From Acholeplasmatales bacterium (lineage in GTDB: Bacteria; Bacillota_I; Bacilli_A; Acholeplasmatales; Anaeroplasmataceae), in NCBI GenBank assembly GCA_016288855.1, contig JAEELJ010000044.1, positions 1 through 50,165 of the forward strand: DNA of 50,165 nucleotides, read 5' to 3'. The notes under the pieces were generated by a model. It was given only the letters and a program-made list of their open reading frames with translations, had not been told where the DNA came from and searched no databases. The stretch's first letter is position 1. Each line of letters opens with the position of its first letter. A program made the position numbers and the translations under genes. Of this stretch, positions 44,804 through 50,165 are shown one piece after another.

Positions 44804-46716
44804 TTTCTTAAAGTCTCCTCAATTACCTTAGTAATATCATAAGGTGTATGCATTGAATCATTTTCAAATGGAATAGAAATCATAAATTCTTCATTAATAT
44901 CAGAAATTAATGAAAAATATTCTAATGATGATCCATTTAAGTCAAAGAAGAAATCAGAATTATCCTTAATATTATCCTTTTCTATAGATAATAAATTAGA
45001 AATAATATCTTTAACCTTATCTAATATTTCCCTGCTTACTTCTTGTCCTTCTTCTTTAGTTTTAATTATTTCATTATATAAATATAATTTAACTTCGTTT
45101 GAATTAAGCTTTCGTCTTAAATATTCTCTTGAAACCTTAATTGCGGTTTCTGCCATTATTGGATCATAAGTAAAATAAATATCCTTTATTCTTATTGAAG
45201 CATTTAACTTATTATTTATATCCTTAATTCTTTCATATATATCATTGATGATATTATTAGGTAAATATGAATCAATAGATACAATAATAGAAAGCTTATT
45301 ATCAATAAGCATTATAGATATAGCCTTAGCCTTATCTATTACAAATTCCTTTTCAATAACATCTGGATTAATATTTTCACCATTATCTAGGATTATTAAA
45401 TCATCTAATCTACCATCAATATAATATCTATTATCACTATCAGTATGGCAAATATCCTTAGTATTGAACCATTCTTGATTCTCTTCTAATACACCATTAA
45501 CCATAATCTTATGAGAAATAGATTCTCCTCTAACATATAAAATATTATCTACTATTTTATATTCAATAGATTTAAATGGCTTACCAATAGAATTCTTTAA
45601 TCTATCATAAGAATCACCAAGCTCAACTGAAGTAATACCTATTTCAGTCATACCATATCCATTGTATAGTGGATATCCTAATGAATTAAATAATTTTAGG
45701 GTATCATTATGGATATATGCACCACCTGAAATCATAAACTGAACAGATTCACCAAATAATTTAGATGTAACCTTCTTCATTATCTTTTTAGATTTCTTAA
45801 CACCCCATACTGGGAATAGATGTTGTAACTTAAGGCAAATATTTTGTCCCTTATGGAATTTATTAATAGTTTTTTCATCCATCTTCTTAAGCTCATTTAA
45901 TAGGCCCTTTTCTACCATCTTCCAGAATAGAGGGACAGCAAAAATATGTGTAACCTCATGTCTTCTAATTGTATAAAGAATAGTATCTGATGAATAATCA
46001 TTTAAGAATACCATAGTTCTTCCAAAAAATGAGAACCATAAGAATGTCGCAACAAGACCAAATATATGATAAAGTGGTAAGAAAACAAGTTGCTTTAACT
46101 GTCCCTTATAATGCATTTTAATTTGCTTATTGTTCTTTAAAATGTCAGTACAATTTAATATTTGATTAGCTAATTCCTCACCACTAAAGAACACGATCTT
46201 TTCATTCATAGATGTTGCTGATGTAGATAATGCTAATTCATTTTCAGGATTAAATTTATAGTCTTCTTCTACCTTATCATTTAAGCTTTTAATATCTATA
46301 AATTCATACCCTTCATATATCTTTTTATTACCAATGATATATTTAATATTTAATGTATTTAGTAAGCCATTTACTAATTTATATGGATGTCTTAAATTTA
46401 CTAAATAAGGCTTATTTCCACTCATTATTATTGCGAATAATGCTACTGCAAAATCAAGTGAGTTTTCCATCGCAATTGCAATATATTCACCCTTTAAAGT
46501 ACTATATCTATTATTAATAGAATATGCTACATCTAATATCTTGTTATATACCTCACCAAATGTATGCTTATAAATTTTATAGCCATCGTTATCCTCAGAA
46601 AATATCCAATCACTATTCATAAACATTACATTAATGATATCTATCATTTTTTTATTTGAATTTTCTAATGCACTAACTCTATCATTAACTATTTTATTAA
46701 CATTTAGTCTTGGCAT
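44800..46716 (-). CDS. Acyl-AMP ligase fused to an acyl carrier domain
   Basis: A 638-residue protein. Residues of about 15-500 form an ANL-superfamily adenylating domain: an altered P-loop (STSATSMNEKIVFFSG, in place of TSGTTGxPK), LPLYHIFGLVATFLWF, YNGYGMTEIG (A5), WFNTKDIC (A7), GRLDDLIILDNGENINPDVIE (A8) and AETAIKVSREYLR, with the A10-type lysine. Residues 560-638 are a phosphopantetheine carrier: KDIISNLLSI, then FFFDLNGSSLEYFSLISDIN with the DxxGSS serine near 603. It should activate a carboxylic, probably fatty, acid with ATP and load it on its own carrier. The phosphopantetheinyl transferase gene immediately upstream (13-base overlap) would make the carrier active, and the acyltransferase follows. 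Confidence 0.88.
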   Translation of the reverse strand: MPRLNVNKIVNDRVSALENSNKKMIDIINVMFMNSDWIFSEDNDGYKIYKHTFGEVYNKILDVAYSINNRYSTLKGEYIAIAMENSLDFAVALFAIIMSGNKPYLVNLRHPYKLVNGLLNTLNIKYIIGNKKIYEGYEFIDIKSLNDKVEEDYKFNPENELALSTSATSMNEKIVFFSGEELANQILNCTDILKNNKQIKMHYKGQLKQLVFLPLYHIFGLVATFLWFSFFGRTMVFLNDYSSDTILYTIRRHEVTHIFAVPLFWKMVEKGLLNELKKMDEKTINKFHKGQNICLKLQHLFPVWGVKKSKKIMKKVTSKLFGESVQFMISGGAYIHNDTLKLFNSLGYPLYNGYGMTEIGITSVELGDSYDRLKNSIGKPFKSIEYKIVDNILYVRGESISHKIMVNGVLEENQEWFNTKDICHTDSDNRYYIDGRLDDLIILDNGENINPDVIEKEFVIDKAKAISIMLIDNKLSIIVSIDSYLPNNIINDIYERIKDINNKLNASIRIKDIYFTYDPIMAETAIKVSREYLRRKLNSNEVKLYLYNEIIKTKEEGQEVSREILDKVKDIISNLLSIEKDNIKDNSDFFFDLNGSSLEYFSLISDINEEFMISIPFENDSMHTPYDITKVIEETLRK

Positions 46717-47285
46717 ATTAAATCTCCTTTAGTCATAATAAATCTTAATTGTAAAAGACAGTTTTTCTTATAAACTGTAATATAAGATTTATCCTTTTTA
46801 ACCCAGTAAAAATCATCAATATTCTTCTTTTCTTCTAATGATTCCTTTGTAATACCTGTACCTAAGTATTTTGAATATGCTTCTTCAAATGTCCATTTTA
46901 ATACTGCGTCCATATCATTATCATATTTTATATTACTTAAATACTTTTCTAGGTTATTATACTTTTTTCCTTCTAATTCTTCTTCAATATCAATACCATG
47001 GTTATTTAATGAAAAGCTAAAGCCATAATATAATTTAGAATCAGATGTTGATATATATAAACCATCTATATGTGGTTTACCATTAACTATCATAAATGAG
47101 GAAGTATCAACCCCAAATTTTTTTATTTCTTTTAATAATCTATTATATTTAGTAAGCTTTATATTTCTTTTATTGATATCCTTATATCTAGATATTTTAT
47201 CAAATAAAAATGATGGTATATCATATTCTAAATCTATATCACTAGTGCTAAATATATAAACATATATAATATCTTTTTCTAACAT
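46704..47285 (-). CDS. Sfp-like 4'-phosphopantetheinyl transferase (diverged)
   Basis: A 193-residue protein with the Sfp-type order: NRLLKEIKKFGVD, then NGKPHIDG (the GKP motif), ISTSDSKLYYGFSFSLNNHGIDIEEE (the SHS-like strand and the GxDxE magnesium site) and LKWTFEEAYSKYLGTGI (the WxxKEA motif, here WTFEEA). Such enzymes transfer phosphopantetheine from CoA to the serine of carrier domains. The length is short for Sfp and the SHS and KEA motifs are altered, which fits narrow specificity for one partner. That partner is very probably the carrier domain of the ligase gene that overlaps its 3' end. Its ATG overlaps the fakA stop by 7 bases. Confidence 0.8.
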   Translation of the reverse strand: MLEKDIIYVYIFSTSDIDLEYDIPSFLFDKISRYKDINKRNIKLTKYNRLLKEIKKFGVDTSSFMIVNGKPHIDGLYISTSDSKLYYGFSFSLNNHGIDIEEELEGKKYNNLEKYLSNIKYDNDMDAVLKWTFEEAYSKYLGTGITKESLEEKKNIDDFYWVKKDKSYITVYKKNCLLQLRFIMTKGDLICQD

Positions 47286-48919
47286 ACGCCTATCATTAAA
47301 ATGTATTTTTCGTCCTTTGAATCTAAAACAATACCATCTATACCATATTCATCACTAATATCATCTAAGATATCATATGGATCAATTTCTAAATCTTTAC
47401 CTGTGAATAATGATACTGCAGATATATCATCACTTACCTTTGATATTGAATTTAATGCAACATAAGATAAATCATTTGAAGAAAGAATTATATTACCTTT
47501 ATTAATTGCAATAAAATCACCCTTTTTAATTTCAATACCATTCATAAATGAATCCTTAGATGCGATAGCAATTAGAATTGCTTCTTCTGACTTTGCGCCT
47601 TCATTTAATAAATCTAGTGCTTTTTCTGCTTCTAGGGTATCATAATCCTCAAGCATCAATGATTCTAATGCGAAATAGCCTTCAACCATATTAGCTGTAT
47701 CAATTATTTCTACATTTTTATTTGTTAATGATTTTGCTTGCTCTATCGCAAGTACTACATTCTTATCATTAGGTAAGACGAAATATTTATCTGCGTTAAC
47801 TGAATTAAAAGCATTTATAAAATCATTTGTTGATGTTTCACTCATTTTTAATGTTTTATCTGCATGAATATTCTTTAGGATTTCATCCTCTTCATTTGAT
47901 TCAACAGTTGATATTATTGCGAATTTCTTATTAGGCTTAATAGTCATTGTTTCATTATGCTGAATATTCATGTTCTCACTCTTTAAGGTAATGAATTCTC
48001 CATACTTTTGGGCTTCATTGAATATTACACCTGGAGTTTTAGTATGAACATGAACCTTAACTATTAAATCATCTTGTATTGCGACAATAGAATCTCCATT
48101 TTGATGTAGGAAGGAAATAAAATCATCTAAAATGAATGTTTTATTCTTTAGCTTAGGCTGTAGCTGCATAACAAATTCAGTACAATATCCATATGTAAGA
48201 ATAGTATTTTCATTAAATAAATCTTTTACATTTAAATTTTGTTCTTTAAAATTATTTGATTTAGCAAGTGACTTTTTAGAAACAAGACCAGTGCTTCTTA
48301 AAACTTCCTCATCATCTAAGAATTTCTTAATACCTTCATAAATAAATATTAAGCCTGCTCCACCTGAATCAACAACACCAGCTTCCTTTAATACATGTAG
48401 TAGGTTTGGTGTATTATCTAGTGCAATTTTCATTTGGAATAATAATTTCATAATTAATGAATTAATAGATGTATTATCATCAATATCATTAATTATCATT
48501 CTTACTCCTTCTCTTGCGACAGTAAGAATTGTACCCTCAGCTGGATTAACTACTGCCTTATATGCAGTTTTATATCCCATCTCTATTGCTTCTGCATATG
48601 TTTTTGCTGAAGCCTCACTATAATCCTTTAAATATAAAGCCTGACCCTTAAATAGCTGAGATAATATTACACCTGAATTACCTCTAGCATTTAATAGCAT
48701 CCCTTTTGATAATGATTGCATAAATTCACCCAAGTTTTCTGAATCATTTGATGAATTTAAGCCACCTTCAATTGTATTAAGCATATTTGTACCTGTATCA
48801 CCATCTGGAACAGGGAATACATTAAGCTCATTTACCTCTGATTCGTGTTGACTTAAATAATTAGCACCTGATATTAGCATTTTCTTAAAAATTTTACCAT
48901 TTATCTTTGAAATATTCAT
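47279..48919 (-). CDS. fakA: DAK2-domain protein, fatty acid kinase FakA-like
   Basis: A 546-residue protein. Residues 1-205 are a DhaL/DAK2 kinase domain: NELNVFPVPDGDTGTNML (metal and ATP contact), LLNARGNSGVILSQLFKG, and NLLHVLKEAGVVDSGGAGLIFIYEG. A middle region and a C-terminal DegV-like/FakA extension (about 220-546, with HVHTKTPGVIFNEAQKYGE) follow. FakA phosphorylates fatty acids bound to a FakB/DegV partner, producing acyl-phosphate for the PlsX/PlsY route. A DegV protein is encoded divergently 148 bases away, which supports this reading over the older YloV annotation. It is the first gene of the lipid operon; AGGAGAG precedes the ATG. In many Firmicutes the homologue follows an Asp23 gene, which is not the case here. 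Confidence 0.9.
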   Translation of the reverse strand: MNISKINGKIFKKMLISGANYLSQHESEVNELNVFPVPDGDTGTNMLNTIEGGLNSSNDSENLGEFMQSLSKGMLLNARGNSGVILSQLFKGQALYLKDYSEASAKTYAEAIEMGYKTAYKAVVNPAEGTILTVAREGVRMIINDIDDNTSINSLIMKLLFQMKIALDNTPNLLHVLKEAGVVDSGGAGLIFIYEGIKKFLDDEEVLRSTGLVSKKSLAKSNNFKEQNLNVKDLFNENTILTYGYCTEFVMQLQPKLKNKTFILDDFISFLHQNGDSIVAIQDDLIVKVHVHTKTPGVIFNEAQKYGEFITLKSENMNIQHNETMTIKPNKKFAIISTVESNEEDEILKNIHADKTLKMSETSTNDFINAFNSVNADKYFVLPNDKNVVLAIEQAKSLTNKNVEIIDTANMVEGYFALESLMLEDYDTLEAEKALDLLNEGAKSEEAILIAIASKDSFMNGIEIKKGDFIAINKGNIILSSNDLSYVALNSISKVSDDISAVSLFTGKDLEIDPYDILDDISDEYGIDGIVLDSKDEKYILMIGVC

Positions 48920-48945
48920 AATATCTCTCCTAAAAATCAGTTTGA

Positions 48946-48974
48946 ATTATACCAAAAATTCAATTTTTTGTAAA
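48946..48974 (-). promoter_or_regulatory. Promoter of the fakA-led lipid operon
   Basis: TTTACA (48974-48969), 17 bases, TATAAT (48951-48946) on the minus strand, 27 bases from the start codon. The small palindrome GACT-TG-AGTC at 49004-49013 lies between it and the divergent degV gene, a possible shared regulator site. It does not match the FapR or FabT boxes as I know them. Confidence 0.8.
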
Positions 48975-49067
48975 CAAAAAGGGATGGTTTATGTTTTCGT
49001 ATGGACTTGAGTCGAAAAAAATGGTAAAATGCTTATGTATTATTTTTTAAATAAAGGAGATAATTTT

Positions 49068-50000
49068 ATGAATGAATTTGCTATATTTGCAGATGCTACA
49101 TGTGATCTTTCAGATGATTTAAGAGCTAAATACAATATTAATTGTGTTAAGGGACATGTAACATTTCCAGATGGTTCTCAAAAAGATGGTATTTGTAGCT
49201 GGGATGGTTATGATAAGGATGCTTTCTATAAGGATTTAAGAAAGAATCCAAATGGTTATTCTACTTCACCTGCTTCACCTGAAGAATTCAAGGAAGCATT
49301 TGAACCAACATTAAAGGAAGGCAAAGATATTCTTGCAATTTGCATTTCTACTGCATTATCTGGTACATATAATTTTATGAACCAAGCTAAAGCTGAATTA
49401 GAAAAAAAATATCCAGATAGAAAGATTTTAGTTGTTGACTCTCTACGTTTCACAACAGGATTCGGTCTAATTTGTGTACAAGCTTCTATCTTAAGAAGCG
49501 AAGGTAAATCAATTGATGAAGTATATGGCTGGGTTGAAGCTAATAAGTATAATTATCATCAATGTGGTTACTTAGATGATTTATCTTTCGTTGCCGCAAA
49601 GGGTAGAATTTCTAAGGCTAAGGCTTTTATGGGTCAATTAGTTGGAATTAAGCCATTTGGCGAATTCGATAAAAATGGTCTTACTACTGTTTTAGGACAG
49701 GTTAAGGGTGATAAGGCTGCAATTAAGGGCTTCATTGAATATATGAAGGCAACAATTGAAAATCCTGAGGATCAAATTGTTTTCGTTGCAACAACAAATA
49801 GAATGAAGCAAGCTTTAGTTTATAAGGAAGCTATTGAAAGAGAAATTCATCCAAAGGAAGTAATTATAAACGAAGTATATATTCAAGATGCTGTCAATGT
49901 AGGTCCTGGTCTAATGTGCTCTTATTATTATGGTAAGAGAATTACTGATGACTTAACTTACGAAAAGAATTTAGTTCAAGAAATTATTAAGAAGTTATAA
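49068..50000 (+). CDS. DegV-family fatty-acid-binding protein (FakB-like)
   Basis: A 310-residue protein. FADATCDLSDDLRAKYNINCV begins the DegV fold; YSTSPASPEEFKEAF and ICISTALSGTYNFMNQA supply the conserved Thr/Ser residues that hold the fatty acid carboxylate, and VDSLRFTTGFG is the next conserved loop. KGRISKAKAFMGQLVGIKP is the usual family end of domain 1. FakB proteins present a bound fatty acid to FakA for phosphorylation. The ATG at 49068 is chosen because AAAGGAG lies at the right distance; an upstream ATG at 49029 has none. It is divergent from the fakA operon, and two hairpins follow. Chain-length preference cannot be read from the sequence. Confidence 0.92.
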   Translation: MNEFAIFADATCDLSDDLRAKYNINCVKGHVTFPDGSQKDGICSWDGYDKDAFYKDLRKNPNGYSTSPASPEEFKEAFEPTLKEGKDILAICISTALSGTYNFMNQAKAELEKKYPDRKILVVDSLRFTTGFGLICVQASILRSEGKSIDEVYGWVEANKYNYHQCGYLDDLSFVAAKGRISKAKAFMGQLVGIKPFGEFDKNGLTTVLGQVKGDKAAIKGFIEYMKATIENPEDQIVFVATTNRMKQALVYKEAIEREIHPKEVIINEVYIQDAVNVGPGLMCSYYYGKRITDDLTYEKNLVQEIIKKL

Positions 50001-50006
50001 GAACAA

Positions 50007-50049
50007 AGGTTGATAAATCAACCCCAAGGAGCTTATTGCTCCTTTTTTT
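50007..50049 (+). terminator. Double hairpin terminator of the DegV gene
   Basis: GGTTGA-TAAA-TCAACC (50009-50024 region) is followed by AAGGAGC-TTATT-GCTCCTT (50026-50044) and seven T residues. The second hairpin is a classic terminator. Confidence 0.9.
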
Positions 50050-50055
50050 AACGCC

Positions 50056-50165
50056 TCAAATAATTTGAAGTCGTTTTGGTGTGCTCACACCTCTACGTAT
50101 TAGATTTGAAATTACTTCCATATCACATACGCTACTTTTTCTATATATATTTAATGCCCCGTTTA
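50056..50165 (-). CDS. TnpB-like (IS200/IS605 OrfB) C-terminal fragment, cut by window edge
   Basis: On the minus strand the last 35 codons read NGALNIYRKSSVC, then VISNLIRRGVSTPKRLQII and a TGA stop. NGALNI preceded by a codon ending in TA fits the D-V-N-G-A-x-N-I block near the end of TnpB/Fanzor-type nucleases, and the RGV..P..I tail is common in these proteins. The remainder lies beyond the window, so intactness is unknown. A GGTGTG/ACACC hairpin lies within the coding end. Only 35 codons are available, so the call is tentative. Confidence 0.55.
   Translation of the reverse strand, partial: NGALNIYRKSSVCDMEVISNLIRRGVSTPKRLQII

Noticed and set aside
48930-49015. FapR or FabT operator in the fakA/degV divergent region
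   Set aside because: No stretch matches the box sequences I remember; only a 10-base palindrome (GACTTGAGTC) is present.
49256-49453. Minus-strand open frame inside the DegV gene
   Set aside because: Antisense shadow of conserved DegV motifs without a start signal.
1-50165. Mycoplasma-type code with TGA as tryptophan
   Set aside because: Conserved tryptophans checked (for example in TrpB-linked, GalE and sigma factor genes) are TGG, and TGA acts as a stop in the ligase gene and the TnpB-like fragment.

Overview
The window is strongly AT-rich, uses TGG for tryptophan and TAA for most stops, and carries short Firmicutes-type promoters (TTGACA/TATAAT) and purine-rich ribosome binding sites (AGGAGG). 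Gene content (DegV/FakA proteins, BspA-like leucine-rich repeat lipoprotein, family 9 pectate lyase, BMP nucleoside transporter, P1B ATPase with ArsR) fits an uncultured, probably gut-dwelling member of the Bacilli (Erysipelotrichia/RF39-like or related lineages). This placement is inference; there is no rRNA gene to confirm it. Almost every gene is bounded by a recognisable hairpin terminator, so transcription units can be read with fair confidence. There is no gene-free stretch longer than 300 bases.

Layout. 1-140: right end of an IS3-family (IS150-like) element. 155-5166: a Gfo/Idh/MocA oxidoreductase, a DUF4956 plus VTC-domain polyphosphate polymerase pair, and a U32 peptidase-family protein. 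5311-7991: a metal-efflux operon (ArsR repressor, free-standing HMA protein, Zn/Cd-type P1B ATPase lacking its own HMA domain). 8045-12320: a tryptophan-type unit: a TrpX-like lipoprotein, a permease-ATPase fusion (TrpY+TrpZ in one chain) and an orphan tryptophan synthase beta subunit. 12403-14458: galE divergent from an AraC-type regulator. 14472-19317: a tightly packed run of an LRR lipoprotein, AzlC, AzlD, a phytoene-desaturase-like oxidoreductase and an RluA-type pseudouridine synthase. 19460-21091: a secreted family 9 pectate lyase whose promoter overlaps cre-like sites.

21202-28253 holds a very large DUF4011/superfamily 1 helicase/Vsr-like/DUF3320 protein with a transglutaminase-like segment, divergent from a WYL regulator that seems to have a ribbon-helix-helix N-terminus and a WCX C-terminus. 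The pairing looks like a defence-type helicase with a ligand-sensing regulator. Then come a compact sigma-70 factor, a membrane protein, and a translationally coupled trio (GT2-GtrA glycosyltransferase, SGNH/CE12-like esterase, unknown 837-residue protein) divergent from an alpha/beta hydrolase with a cysteine nucleophile and a polysaccharide deacetylase. 37695-42994 is a complete nupNOPQ-type nucleoside importer.

43174-50000 is the most interesting region. One overlapping operon encodes FakA (fatty acid kinase), an Sfp-like phosphopantetheinyl transferase, an acyl-AMP ligase fused to its own carrier domain, a tandem PlsC acyltransferase and an LRAT-fold protein. A DegV/FakB fatty-acid-binding protein is divergent from it. 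Together these could take a free fatty acid, activate it either as acyl-phosphate or as an acyl thioester on a dedicated carrier, and transfer it to lipid. I know of no described system with exactly this set. The window ends in the C-terminus of a TnpB-like protein, so mobile-element remnants lie at both edges.
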